This document shows positions 44,407 to 56,489 of a stretch of DNA of 64,000 nucleotides, piece after piece (position 1 is the stretch's first letter; every line of letters begins with the position of its first letter). This DNA comes from Calliphora vicina (Eukaryota; Arthropoda; Insecta; Diptera; Calliphoridae): contig NC_088784.1 of the NCBI RefSeq assembly GCF_958450345.1, positions 58,770,247 to 58,834,246 of the forward strand, in the 5' to 3' direction. The notes beneath the pieces are model-generated. The model made no database searches. It was given only the letters and a program-made list of their open reading frames with translations, and had not been told where the DNA came from. A program made the position numbers and the translations under genes.

Positions 44407-45643
44407 TTAATTATAAACAATTTTGAAAACAAGACAATTCTTTTATTTTCTATTAGTCAAATTAATGAATTACTTTTATATAGCCATAGGAAATTAAATA
44501 TTTATTTTACTTTTTAATTCCACTGTGCAACGTTCACATCGAACGAGGTCACAACCAAATCAGAAACCTGCCAACAGCAATTGCTTCAACTTAGGTAGGG
44601 TCTTCAATGCCAGAATCAACAGCTCCAAAGAAAACAACAATATCAAAACTGTATGAGGAAGCATTCAATCCTATATTCATAATCTCAACAAGTTGAAGCG
44701 CTAAGCCGTAGACAATATAGATATTGCTCCAGTGCAATAATACCGACCGTTTAATCAAAAATTATGCTATCGGGTTTGATTTATTAAATTTTAATTTCAT
44801 TCTACATATGTTACAAAATTGTCCAATGTGCAATCATACACTGCAATATTGTTTGCGGCAAAATAATAATAAAAAAAATTTAAGACAATACGACAACGAC
44901 AGCGATTAAATTGTGAGTGACTCTTTAAATGCCGTTTGAGATTTTCTGTTGGTCGCTTACAAGCAGCCCGTTTTAATGAAGAGGGGGACGATGGGGGAGT
45001 TGAATTTAAACCTTTTAACGCTTAAACTCCACTAAACAAAGACTAAGAAGATGATCATCATTGTTGGTTGGTTTTTGTTTGGTTTGCAGGGAAAATGTCA
45101 AATGTTTGTAAATAATTAAAACGTCTTTTATATTTATGTTTGTAAGAGTGTAATTCGTTTAACCAAAAGTGAACAAAATTTCAACTTAAACGCGATTAAA
45201 ACTAAAATGAACAAACCTTTTATAAAATAATTATTTAAATTAAGAAGATAAAAACGCCAACAATTAACAAAGAAAGCTTTTTGTGCGTTTGTTCATTATA
45301 AATTTTAGCTGTGAAATCTCATTTCATTTCATTTCAATTCATTTCGTTTTGCTTCTTTCTTTTGTCGCAAGTGGGTATAAGTGAGTATTAACTTGGCAAA
45401 TGAGTTTTTAATTGTTTTCTAAGTTGCTTTAATCACTTCCGTTTGGAGTCAACAATGCCCAACACAACTAAAATATAGGTATAAAATAAAAAGATAAAAA
45501 AGAACTTGGAAAGTCTGTCAACATTGTTAGATCAAAACAAACAATTAAGAAAATTTCACCCACATTCAGTAACCATGAAAATAATTTACCAGTACTTTTT
45601 CTGCATTAGAATTATTTCAAATTTACACTCAAATAGTTGTACA
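44407..45643. other. 1.2 kb without recognised genes
   Basis: Less repetitive than its surroundings. A short start MKIIYQYFFCIRIISNLHS at 45577 runs into the foldback at 45644 and is not a supported gene. Confidence 0.35.
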
Positions 45644-46132
45644 ACACGCAGAGAAAATATATAGTTGGGCATGGTTACTGTAACCATTTCAATATTGTTA
45701 CAAGTTTTTTAACTATATTATAGTCACAGTAACCATTTACATGATTGTGGTAACAATAATATGGTTAATTTACGATTCACATGATTGTATCAATCATATA
45801 TATGGTTACAGTAAACAAATATATGTTTGTGACAACCATTCATATGATGAAGGACTTATCATATTATGGTGCTCTCGGCTTAAGGCTTATCATAATCTCA
45901 GAACAACATATTATGATAAAAGTATTCATCATAAATATGGTTGCCACAAACATATATTTGTTTACTGTAACCATATATATGGTTGATACAATCATGTGAA
46001 TCGTAAATTAACCATATTATGGTTACCACAATCATTTAAATGGTTACTGTGACTATAATATTGTTAAAAATCTTGTAACACTATTTAAATGGTTACAGTA
46101 ACCATGCCCAATTATATTTTTTCTCTGCGTGA
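45644..46132. mobile_element. 489-bp near-perfect foldback, CACGCAGAGAAAA ends
   Basis: Left CACGCAGAGAAAATATATAG, right inverse TTTTTTCTCTGCGTG. The arms (~235 bp each) match almost base for base and are packed with ggttac / gtaacc words. The loop is near 45880. Open frames at 45741-45999 are read through the arms and are not genes. Confidence 0.8.
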
Positions 46133-46242
46133 ATACACGTAATTTAATGATTTTCAGGCACTAGATATAGGCATATAATATCTAATTTAAGTTGATATCA
46201 ACGATTAAGTTTTCCGCAAAAAATTTCGTGAGGATAGGTACA

Positions 46243-48231
46243 TTAGGGTGGCCCTTAATAAACGAATGTTGGATTTTGGCCATTCTCACCCCCAGTTTGG
46301 TGAACATTTGTAAAAAAATCATCTTGAAAAATTTTAGCTAAATCGGTTGGGGTTAAGCACTCTGAAGTATTGAGATGCATTTATAAGGGGAAAATGCATT
46401 TTTTCAGTTTTTGTAAAAATGTTGCCATTAAAAAATTAATTTTGCAATTTAATTTAAAAGAATCGAATTGTGTACGTAATTGTCGTTCTAATGAGACATA
46501 AAAAACATAAATTGGTCAAAAAATTTTAAAGTTTTTAAAAATTCGCCAGGCCATTAACGTGTCTCAGGCAACTAGAACAAGAAAGGTAGGAACAAAATTA
46601 ACATATTTTGATAAATATTAAAATAAAAGCTCATTTTTACTTAAAATATGTCGATATTTACTTGTATATGAGTTTTTGTATTCGTAGGATACCGTTAACC
46701 TATTCTTAGGTATGAACAAAAAAATAAAAATTTTTTAACGGCAGTTTCAAAAATCCATTTTAAAATTTTTAAAAATTTTGTTAAACAAATTTCAGAATTT
46801 TTTGATCATCTCATTGGGATTTATTAACAATATAATAGGGAATAAAAATGTGAAAAAATTATGAAAATATCTCTTATAGTTTTTCCGTACCTGCGATTTA
46901 AATTTTTAAATTTTCGAGAAAAACCAATTATTTGGCAATTTTTTGGCGAATTAGCTCTATTTCCTTACTCTTATGAATTTTAAGCAAAACTTATTCAGGA
47001 TATTATATTCCAGATAATTCTAAATATACTCTGAAACTTTTACTAAAATCGGAAAACGTTAACTCTTAAATCGTGAAGGTCAAATGTAAAATTTTTCAAT
47101 ATTTGGAATTTCTCTTGGAAAGATTTCTAAATGTTCGGAATGTTGTATATTTTTGGGCCGATTTTGATGAAATTCAACAAAAATATAACACAAAGCCTAG
47201 TATTTATAAAAACAGCAGAAAAAATGAAATTAACCCTATATAGCACTTGGGGTTAAAATGACCCCAAACTTCTAAAACCATAAAAAATTATGATTTTAAA
47301 AGTTTGGGCTCATTTTAACCCCAAGTGCCATTAAGCGTTAATTTCTATTCTTGTGCTGTTATTATAAAACGTAGAGTTTATGTTATATTTTTCTTAAGTT
47401 TCATCAAAATCGGCCCAAAAGTATATAATATTTCGCATCTATCCATGAAAAATTCCAAATATTGAAACATTTTACCTTTGACCTTCACGATGTAAGGGTT
47501 AACGTTTTCCGATTTTAGTAAAAGTTTGAGGGTATATTTAGATTATCTGGACTATAATATTCTGAATAAGTTTTGCTTAAAATTCATAAGAGTAAGGAAA
47601 TAGAGCTCATTCGCCAAAAAATTGCCAAATAATTGGTTTTTCTCGAAAATTTCAAAATTTAAATCGCAGGTACGGAAAAACTATAAGAGATATTTTCATA
47701 ATTTTTTTCACATTTTTATTCCCTATTATATTCTTAATAAATCCCAATGAGATGATCAAAAAATTCTGAAATTTGTTTAACAAAATTTTTAAAAATTTGA
47801 AAATGGAATTTGAAACTGCCGTTAAAAAAATTTTATTTTTTTGTTCATACCTAAGAATAGGTTAACGGTATCCTACGAATACAAAAACTCATATACAAGT
47901 AAATATGGACATATTTTAAGTAAAAATGAGCTTTTATTTTAATATTTATCAAAATATGTTAATTTTGTTCCTACCTTTCTTGTTCTAGTTGCCTGAGACA
48001 CGTTAATGGCCTGGCGAATTTTTAATAACTTTAACATTTTTTGACGAATTTATGTTTTTTATGTCTCATTTGAACGACAATTACGTACACATTTCGATTC
48101 TTTTAAATTAATTTGCAAAAGTAATTTTTTAATGGCAACATTTTTACAAAAACTGAAAAAATGCATTTTTCCCCTTGTAAATGCATCTCAAAACTTCAGA
48201 GGGCTTGCGGCATGTCTTAACCCCAACCGAT
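46243..48231. mobile_element. Giant foldback transposon, copy 4 (1.99 kb, right tip lost)
   Basis: TIR ATTAGGGTGGCCCTTAATAA at the left. The arms of about 1.0 kb meet near 47283 (ccccaaacttctaaaacc .. ttttaaaagtttgggc). The right arm stops at taaccccaaccgat, so the last ~85 bp of its TIR are missing. Arms are near identical over long stretches (for example tcgccaggccattaacgtgt). Confidence 0.85.
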
Positions 48232-48555
48232 ACATAATTAACCAATAGAGTGAATGGCTGAACAATTATCAACATTCTGAAAAATATTAGGATGATTGGA
48301 TAATGATAACTGGTTTGCGTTTACTATCGGAAAAAGATGCAAGCATTTTGCGATTAAACACTTTTTTTGCATTGTAATGCAAAAAATGCAGACTGCAATT
48401 ATTTTGTTAAAATGTAAAAGAAATGTCAAAATCAAGGCGAATTAAAATATTGTTATTGTTATTTATAATAACAAATGTAAACATAAACAAAGTTTGATAG
48501 ACGACATACATTAAACCACGGCGAAATAAGAATTAGCTGATTTCATGCACTCACC
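48232..48555. other. AT-rich spacer
   Basis: No gene seen; the short minus frame at 48435-48238 has no support. Confidence 0.35.
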
Positions 48556-48559
48556 TTGT

Positions 48560-49985
48560 AATACGTCTTGATTGGACATTGAAGGGGTCTTTAACAATGT
48601 GACGCCAGAGGCGGTCTGGATATAGATCAGTCTATTATCTGCTCCATAGGTAGACTTCTGAACAAAAGAGCCATTATCTCTTCTTTGGGAACTACTACTA
48701 TCTTTAGATTAGAGAACCGATTTACTCCACAGGGAGGGGTTATATCGCCACTCTTGTGGAATTTCGCCATTAGATTCCATGAAGTGCAAAACTGTTGCAT
48801 ATGCTGATATGTTGCTGTAGCCGTTTCTGGAAAACACCTGGACACATTATAACAATGCCTACAAACTTCACTTAGTACACTCAGCCAGTGGAGCACTACT
48901 AGTGGACTTGGTGTGAATCCTGGGAAAATGAAGCTTATTCTTTTCTCAAGAAGGTGCAAAATCCACTTAAGCTCTCGGATAGTGCTAAGTATCTGGGAAT
49001 TATTCTAGACTCTAAGCTATCCTTGATCCCGAATATCCATGCGAGAGTGTCCAAAGCGACTATCGCTATTTATGCCTGCAGAAGGGCCATTGGGAAGACC
49101 TGGGGAATTAGCCCTAGGAATGCTAAATGGAGCACTAGTATGGTGGAAGGCTCTAAATCCACCTATTGTGGGATGATCGAGAGAATCCTGCGAATCTCTG
49201 CACTAATGATTACGGGTGCGCAACGGAGGACTCCATCTCGAGCTCTGTTCGCACTATCTACCGGCTGATCTCATGGCCAAACAATTGGCCATAAATTCGG
49301 CGGTTAGGCTAAGCACTGTAGGAGCATGCAGATCTGGTTGTACCGGCCATGCGTCTATTTTGGGAAGTGTACCTTATCTCCATGTCAACATTGACTACTG
49401 CACTCCATTACCCTTTATCAACAGACGCTTCTCTGTATCGTGAATTACCTTCTTCTAGGGATACGTTCGCCATCTATACAGATGGCTCTAAGTCTTCGGT
49501 TGGGGTTGATGGTGGCTTCTATATTCCCCATTTTCAGAAGGGGCTGTGTTTCAGGCTATAGGATCAATGTATTGTAATTCAAGCTGAAATTTCAGCGATG
49601 AAAAGGGCGGTACACTGGATGAAGTACTATAGGTCATTTAGTGTGAATATCCGAATCTGTACTGACAGTACGCCTGCTATCAAATCCTTATCAGGTGTCT
49701 ACTTGACTTCCAGATTGGTACCTGAATGCCGGGTATCTCTTAATGAGATGGCGTGACATTCGAACCTGGAGTTATTCTGGGTCACTCTGGTGTACCTGGC
49801 AATGCCATTGCGGATGAACTGGCCAAAAGAGGCTCACGTCTTCAAGGTGATGAGATCGATATTCTGGTCGGTTTACCGCTATCCTGCTTTAAATTACTCA
49901 TATAGCGTAAATTATTTGAGTCTGCTCAGTTCAGATGGTCTAATCTAACAAATTGCTCGATATCGAGGCTCACTTGGCCCATTCT
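48560..49985 (+). pseudogene. LOA/I-like LINE remnant: reverse transcriptase + RNase H
   Basis: Plus frames, changing with frameshifts, give LDIEGVFNNVTPEAV (about 48572), RFTPQGGVISPLLWNFAI (about 48717), TVAYADMLL (catalytic YADD with the last Asp lost, about 48795), GLGVNPGKMKLILFSRR (about 48905), SAKYLGIILDSKLS (about 48980), then RNase H: FAIYTDGSKSSVGVDGG (about 49465), IQAEISAMKRAVHWMKY (about 49575), CTDSTPAIKSL (about 49660) and ADELAKRGSRLQGDE (about 49810). RT plus RNase H on one ORF fits the I/LOA group. Several stops make it dead. The minus frame at 48959-48627 is a shadow. Confidence 0.8.
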
Positions 49986-50260
49986 TCACCTTTATATGGG
50001 AGCTATGGTCAATTATGAATCAATCAGAATAAAATTTGTTAGTGTGTTTTTTTTGTATATACAATTGATTTGTTGAAAAAATGTTGTAGATATCTATATA
50101 AATCAAGCATTTATGACCGATAAATCCTATTTCGGGAGCATATTTGTATGAGGGCTGTGTGAAATAACGGACCGAAATAATACATAAGATTTACATGGAC
50201 AGCCAGACAGCCTATCAGCCCGGTTTTATAATCGTTTCAAGGCCTCAAAATAATTTCAAA
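49986..50260 (-). mobile_element. Mini-me-like family A fragment
   Basis: tttatatgggagctatggtc .. ggaccgaaataata and 'gatttacatggacagccaga' match the inverse interior seen at 18190-18540. Confidence 0.6.
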
Positions 50261-50477
50261 CAAAAATAGTTGTCAATTATCATGAGTTGTGGAACTAATA
50301 CCGTTTTTCCTGGGTAGTTTTACATTTTATCGGGGAAATCGGGCTACATTTTCTCCTAGTCGTAAAAGTGTAAATTGTGTAAAGGTCTGTCAATGCAAGG
50401 GAGGCGTGCTGCTCCCTGATTCAAATGAAAAAAATCTGGCTGCGTCTGGATTTGAAGCGAGATTAGTATTATAAATA

Positions 50478-51007
50478 CACTCAGGTCTTGTTTTATGCGG
50501 ATTCAAATTTATGCGATTTTTAAATTACAGATTTTTTTGGGAATTTTATTTTTTTTTAAATTCTAGTGATTAAAATGATATTTTACAATATGATTATATC
50601 ATCTAGTGATGAAACTGACTTTGAACCAATTCCAAAACGATGCAGACAATTATTCAATGATTCAGATTAATCATACATATTTACAGAATTTCCTTAAAAT
50701 ATGTTTTAGCTTATTTTTTAAATCATTTTCAGTTTTTTCTGTAATTAATGAATTAATATTATATTTTTGTTTATTTTTTTAAACGGATTTTATTTTTACT
50801 GTTTAATAAAATGAAATAAATATATTTTTGTTGATTTTTTTATGCAATTTTGTTTTGGTTTTTTAATGAAAATTTGAATTTATGCGGTTTTTCAGAATTT
50901 TGGAACGAATCATTAGTTTTTATATGAAGCTAGAGTATCGTTTTATGCGAATTCAATTTATGCGATTTTTTTGGAACGCATCTATCGCATAAAACGAGAC
51001 CTGAGTG
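50478..51007 (+). mobile_element. Tigger/pogo-like deletion derivative, 530 bp, TA duplications
   Basis: TIRs CACTCAGGTCTTGTTTTATG .. CATAAAACGAGACCTGAGTG with TA at 50476-50477 and 51008-51009. Subterminal ttatgcgattt repeats. Inside, after ATG at about 50578, a frame reads SSSDETDFEPIPKRCRQLF and ends NDSD-stop near 50670, which looks like the acidic C-terminal tail of a pogo/Tigger transposase, so this is probably an internal-deletion derivative of an autonomous element. Confidence 0.75.
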
Positions 51008-51009
51008 TA

Positions 51010-51625
51010 TGCTGAAATTTAGCTTTCTAAGTATTTTGGGTGCTTCAAAAATCTTCCTATTACATACCTTGGTATTCACTTAGATAGAAGACTTACTTGG
51101 CGCCGGCATATAGAATCCAAGAGACTTTGTATGAAGTTAAAAGCATCTAGCCTTCACTGGTTAATAATAACCCTGTAAAAAAACATTTTAAAACCAATTT
51201 GGACATATGGAATCCAATTGTGGGGAATGGCCAGTAATTCCAGTATTGAGCTTATACAGAGGGCCCAGTCGAAAATTCTTAGGACCATGACGGGTGCACC
51301 ATGGTACATAAGAAATGAAAACATCCACAGGGACTTGGAAGTAACGCTAGTGAAGGATGAGTTTAAGAAAGTCCGCGATAAATATATACGGAAACTGCAA
51401 TCCCACCCAAATCCGCTTGCTCGGCTTCTCGCACAGAGCCAAACCAGTTCAAGGCTTTGTAGAGGAGATCTACCACCCCGCTAAGATAAGGTCCATGCAT
51501 CAAGCAATGCTCTCTTTAGAGAGCAATTAGTTTTAATTTTAGTTATAAGATTTAATCACTTATTGTTAGGCCTAATGATATAGGCAGATTCAATAATTAA
51601 ATAAAAAGTAAAAAAAAAACATTTG
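51010..51625 (+). pseudogene. Jockey-type LINE 3' end (5'-truncated)
   Basis: Frames give ITYLGIHLDRRLTWRRHIES (about 51055), IWTYGIQLWGMASNSSIELI (about 51200) and RAQSKILRTMTGAPWYIRNE, to a stop after GDLPPR at 51484, the classic end of Jockey-clade ORF2. A 3' UTR ending ttaaataaaaag and a short A-run near 51615 follow. One in-frame stop lies near 51165. The truncated 5' side touches the Tigger-like element. Confidence 0.8.
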
Positions 51626-51866
51626 TATCGACCCTACTTCAGTTTTTTGATAACAGCGGTTTCAAATATTTCCCGATTTTCTCGGGAACTATCAACAAAT
51701 GTATATGTTAAATAAAAAAATAATTATTTAAAAATCATGACTGAGTCCAAAGCTATATGCATTTGAAAATATTAAAAAAGGCGATTATTCGCTAGTTTTT
51801 TGGTTTTAAAAAGTAGTTTTCTTCCTTTTTAAGTTATCTAAAAAATTTCCAAGTAAATTTTTAACC

Positions 51867-51992
51867 CCCAGTAATACGAAGTCTGGTTATGTGTTAACTA
51901 ATAGTTAAACTGACAGTTTTCATATAAAAATAATTTTAACCGACAGTATAACTGTTAGTTAACGTTTAACCAGGTTTCGTGTTAATGGGGAT
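51867..51992. mobile_element. Hairpin MITE, copy 2 (126 bp, complete)
   Basis: CCCCCAGTAATACGAAGTCT.. and ..GGTTTCGTGTTAATGGGG, with tgttaactaatagtt / aactgttagttaac inside, fold as one hairpin. Copy 1 is at 22858-22972. Confidence 0.7.
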
Positions 51993-52187
51993 TAGGAATT
52001 TATATTTTTTGAAAAGCTAACTTTTCATCAAATATTCTAAATGAGAAAAATAAATTGAAAATTGTTAATACCGAGGGGACCAGGTCCATCCAAAAACGGC
52101 TATTTCGATGTAAAATTCAACTTTAGTGCAAAAATTCTCAAATCGAATAGTTGATATCAAAATATAGTAACCCAATTTACTATAACC

Positions 52188-52262
52188 CGGACGCTGGTAT
52201 CGATGCGAGTTGGATATCTATCAATATAAATCTTTTGTAACTCAAAAAACGAAATTTTTTTT
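52188..52262 (+). repeat. Single unit of the 186-bp repeat family
   Basis: gatgcgagttggatatctat .. ctttt..gtaactcaaaaa matches 22152-22230. Confidence 0.55.
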
Positions 52263-52749
52263 TTGTTAGTTAATATTTTAAATTTTATAAGTCGAAATAT
52301 AAGAAATTTATGATTTTCGAATTATATGCATATAAAGCAAAATATGCAAAAAAAAATGCAATTGTAACAAAATATGCAAACAAATGAAAATTGCAATAGG
52401 TAATAGTAAGCGCTTTCAACAGGTATTATATAAGGTCTGGTATTAGTTTCAGATTAGCTTTTAGCTTCCAGGAACCAATAAGCTTCAAACCATATAAATC
52501 TGATAAGCATTTAGATTTTTAAAGTTAGAATGAAGGAAAAACACAAAAAACTTAAAGTGCAGTACATATATATATGTATTTATTTTATCCATTATCATTT
52601 TTTTATTCATAACTTTTTAAGAGTGTATAATTGTACTACTAACCAATATATTTTACATAGAACTAAATTCGATATTAAATTTATTTAAGCATTTCATTAT
52701 AATAGATTTAAAATGTCCCTAACTCTCCCCTTTTCATAACTTAATTTAA

Positions 52750-52755
52750 TTTATT
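52750..52755 (-). terminator. Poly(A) signal of the 72-aa peptide gene
   Basis: AATAAA on the minus strand, about 128 nt after the stop codon. Confidence 0.5.
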
Positions 52756-52882
52756 TCGGAATGTTCTTAATTGATTAAATAAAAAACATTGTTTTCATGT
52801 AGCGACACCAACCTTATCAGCACTAGACACAGCCGATTATCATTCATCCATCCATCTGAGTGGTGTGGGCGCATGTAGACGA

Positions 52883-53187
52883 CTACAATGAGCGCAGTTG
52901 AGCTTTTTGCCACAGAAGACTCCAAACACTGACTGATTTATTGCGTACAGGATTTGCTGGGGTATGATCATCAGTTGGCTGAATGAAATATTTTTTAGCA
53001 ACAAAATTAGTTGTGCTGGATACAAATTGATAGTTCTGTAATTAAGAATTCGTATTATTCTCACCTGGACAGTATTGTCGCTGTCACTAATTGATTCGAT
53101 GGTTCTTGCATGACAGTCGTAAATTCCATTTAATGAAATTAATAAAAAACAAACAATTAAAATGAAGACCTTGAATTTAATTGTCAT
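52883..53187 (-). CDS. Small secreted peptide, 72 aa, 2 exons, unknown
   Basis: Exon 1 53187-53065 (41 codons): signal peptide MTIKFKVFILIVCFLLISLN continuing GIYDCHA, then RTIESISDSDNTVQ. Strong donor CAG|GTGAGA, acceptor TTTCATTCAG, intron 86 bp, phase 0. Exon 2 52978-52883: PTDDHTPANPVRNKSVSVW then SLLWQKAQLRSL and TAG. The unspliced frame happens to stay open through the intron in another phase and gives a 115-residue read-through; the spliced form is preferred because the donor is near perfect. The mature peptide is about 45 residues with a tryptophan-rich, basic, amphipathic C-terminus and no cysteine. No dibasic cleavage or amidation site. Not recognised. Confidence 0.6.
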
Positions 53188-53189
53188 TT

Positions 53190-54595
53190 TGTGGTTCTTG
53201 TATTTGTTGTTATTCGCCTTTTGTTGTTTGTATTATCTGTTAAATATTTGTGGCAAACGACAAAAAACCGAAACAAACCAACTAAAGATTTGGATGCCAA
53301 AAATAGACAATGATGACTCGTCGTTGTATTAAAGTCAAGTGACACTTTGATCGCAATATTTAGCACCGGGGAAAATAATAATTTTCAATGTTTCTTTTTT
53401 ACTTTAACCGTACAATAAATGATGTATGATGATGATTTTTTTTTCTGTTTCTGTTGTGTCAAGTTCATTTGAAACACAGAAAAGTATAAAAATATTCTTA
53501 TCATTTAATTAGTGTGTATGTATATTTTTCATTTATTTTTAAATAAATTTATATAAAAATAACAACAAACAAGATGTAGGTACTAGTAATTTAAATACTA
53601 TTTATTTATTTGTGTGTAAATAATGTTTGTGATCACGAGTGTTGAAATAAATAAATATTTATTCAGGGATTGTATTTAATCCAAAGAGCTCAAGTCGTGT
53701 TCACAACTTAGTCGCTTTCTAAATTGTATTTAGAATTAGGTGTAGAATATAAGATTTTTATAGTTAGATCTCACAGAAGCCGTTAGCAGTAAAAATAGAA
53801 TGCGATTATGCAAATAACGATATATAACTAATAATAAATAAAACATTATTCGATTGCTGCTAACTAATAAAGACGGAATGCAGTAGTTAAATAAATGTAC
53901 ATATGTTATTCAATAATACCAAAGTTTTGCTGATTTTAGATCATTGGACGGCATGGAATCATAGTCAGCCGACTTGCAAACAACGAGAATGTCAACGAAG
54001 TTCATCAGCTCTTTAAAAGTAACAGTCGATAATTGTTAAGAGACAAATTGATTTTATGCGAAAAAAAGCATAGATTAACACAAAATGAAAGTCCATTGAG
54101 TTACTGTAAGTAGCCTTACAGTTGAAGAAGGTAAAGCAGAAGGCCTTGGCTGGCTAGGACATCGTGTGTAAAAAATGCATGAGTATGGAATGGGGCAATA
54201 AGCCCTTGTGTCTGATAAATAAGGCCTTCCAGAATGCATGCTTACTACTTCTTTTCGCCGCTGGGTAGTTAACCGATGGCATTTACTAATATTAGTTCTT
54301 CAAGTTTATCCAACACACATACACCGGCCTGTTCTTATTTATTTACAAATAAAATATCTAAATTTGTACTGCATACTTTAGGGGGCTTTTTTATTACAGT
54401 TGACTGGACTCAAAAAAGCCGGTTTTAGACGGAATTTTTTATTTTTTTTTTCTTTACAAACCATTTCCTGATAATTTTGAATCTAATAAAAAAAATCATA
54501 AAAAAAAGATAGACTCAATAAATAAAGATACTGAAAAAAGTAGAAAATAGACGAAAAGAGTTTTATTTTCTGACGGGAAAAATAAAACTCCTCAA
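53190..54595. other. Upstream of the 72-aa gene and AT-rich DNA
   Basis: 53188-53300 reads like a fly 5' leader on the minus strand (acaacaaa-type). 53940-54300 is less AT-rich but carries only broken frames and could be an old TE. Nothing else is supported. Confidence 0.3.
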
Positions 54596-54599
54596 ATAA

Positions 54600-54732
54600 T
54601 GGACTGAAATAATACATAATAATGTGCCTAATCTTATCAAAATATCGTCAAAGTTGCAGACGGGCGGACGGACAAAAGTCGATCGGAACACTTAGACAAA
54701 TATTTTTGGTGGTGTAGGGTATAATATAACTA
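54600..54732 (-). mobile_element. Mini-me-like left end (inverted)
   Basis: 'gacgggcggacggacaaaag' (inverse of the (GTCY)n stretch) and 'ggtggtgtagggtataatat' (inverse left hairpin arm). Confidence 0.5.
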
Positions 54733-56480
54733 TTATTAATTATTAATAAATATAACGGGGTTTTTTATAGGTGTTGTTGGGTTTTTTAACGATGGATTGG
54801 AGATATAAGTCGTCAAAACATTTTATTCCAACAAATAGTTAATACGCGTGACTAAATAATATTATTAATATAGAATCGCAACACTAAGGACCTAAAAATT
54901 ATTTAAAATTAATAAATATTCTATGTATATAAATACTAAAATGAAACTGCCACACATAACAAAAGCCTCCCAATAACTTGTACGATTTATTCTACTCATG
55001 CTAAAATGATTTCCGTTTCTGCAAACTATTCTTTTCCTAAGGTGAAATACATTTTCTAATCTTTATTTCGGAATCTTCTTTCAGTACAACATCATTCAAT
55101 GGCTGGCAATTTGTACTTCTTGTGAGTGTTTGTGTCTCTGGGAGCGAATTTGTATGCATATCTGCTGCATGAATTTGGCCTTATGCATATTTGGGAAACA
55201 TGGTGATACTCAGGTATTGATGGAGTTCGTTTTGTAGTTTATTTATTTGGTGGGTCGTACAAAAAGTAGACTGTTTATTGAAATGAACAAAAAAATAAAA
55301 ACAAAACGAAATTGAAGCGAAATACTCGTAGTGACAATTTGTAGCCCAATTATTTCAAATGGAAACAACCCATACACCGTCAATATTAAATGAAACGATT
55401 GAAATTATTTTTACAGATACCAAATTTAGGACAATCATATATTAAAATGTTCTATTAAACGAGTACAAATCTTCCACATGCATGGAAACTAAAACAAATG
55501 TAATCTGACTCTATGTCATTCTTCTTCTCCACTGAATTAAAGTTTTTCAAGTTCCAAAGTAAAAATGAAAATAAAAAATAAGAAAAAATAATAGTACATA
55601 TGTAGGTAGTTAGTTTAAATAAAGTTTTACTGCCGACACGCATTAGTTGAACTTTTTGTTTTAACCTGATGACATTAAGATTTTATTTTTATTTGCCATT
55701 TTCTTTAGCGCAGTTTTTTTATGGTTTCTGACAAAAGGTTAGAGTCTTGGAAACTTGTGGTGCTGCATGTTTAATTTACTACTGTGTTCCGTTGTAATAA
55801 GTGATCATTAAATATAATTAGAAAAATGTCTGTATTTCTTATCAAATACTCATATGTGCTTAAAATGAGGAGGAATTATTGTTGTTTAAATGCGGAAAAA
55901 GCAAAATCGCAAATAGATTTTTTGATAAATACAATTAATGGTATGTTTATGAGTATTCGTAGTATACTAGTCTTCAGAGTGGATCTAAATGCGAAATAAA
56001 TGCTTAATTAACTAAACTATAGAGCCGATCTTTGAATTAGAAAAAAAAACTTTTTCGGATTTTAGAAAATATTGTAAAAGAAAATTTGTATAACTGCGAG
56101 CCTTTCAAATTAAGCCAAATTTTCTCTAATCGCATAGCTGCATTTAAAAACTAATGCCCCAATATTTTCTAAACCAAGGGCCTTGAGACCCTACTTCCGA
56201 TAATCTATAAGGTATTAATTCAAAACTTAAACTCCACTGCATCTCTTCTATAGCCATTTATTGAATTTTTTAAATCGGGTTATCCCTTTAGAAATTATTT
56301 TCAAGATTATGCAATTAGTTCCAAAATTTTTTTTTTCAGTAGTTTTTTATCACAGCTAATATATTTACGTTTTTTTAGTATTACATAAACTGTACTAATT
56401 TGCTATAAATAGTTTGCATTAACATTAAATACTTCTTGAAATATTAAAACAAAACCTTTGAATTTTTATAAACAAATAGT
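54733..56480. other. 1.7 kb without recognised genes
   Basis: AT-rich, no convincing exon. 56200-56260 contains 'caaaacttaaactccactgc', related to the inner repeat at 24709-25045. Confidence 0.35.
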
Positions 56481-56489
56481 TTTCAAAAT

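Noticed and set aside
45741..45999. Two overlapping ORFs of 72-81 codons
   Set aside because: Read through the arms of a palindromic foldback element.
48627..48959. 110-codon minus-strand protein
   Set aside because: Antisense shadow of the LINE reverse transcriptase.
54100..54300. GC-richer segment as a protein-coding exon
   Set aside because: All frames broken by stops and no recognisable motif.
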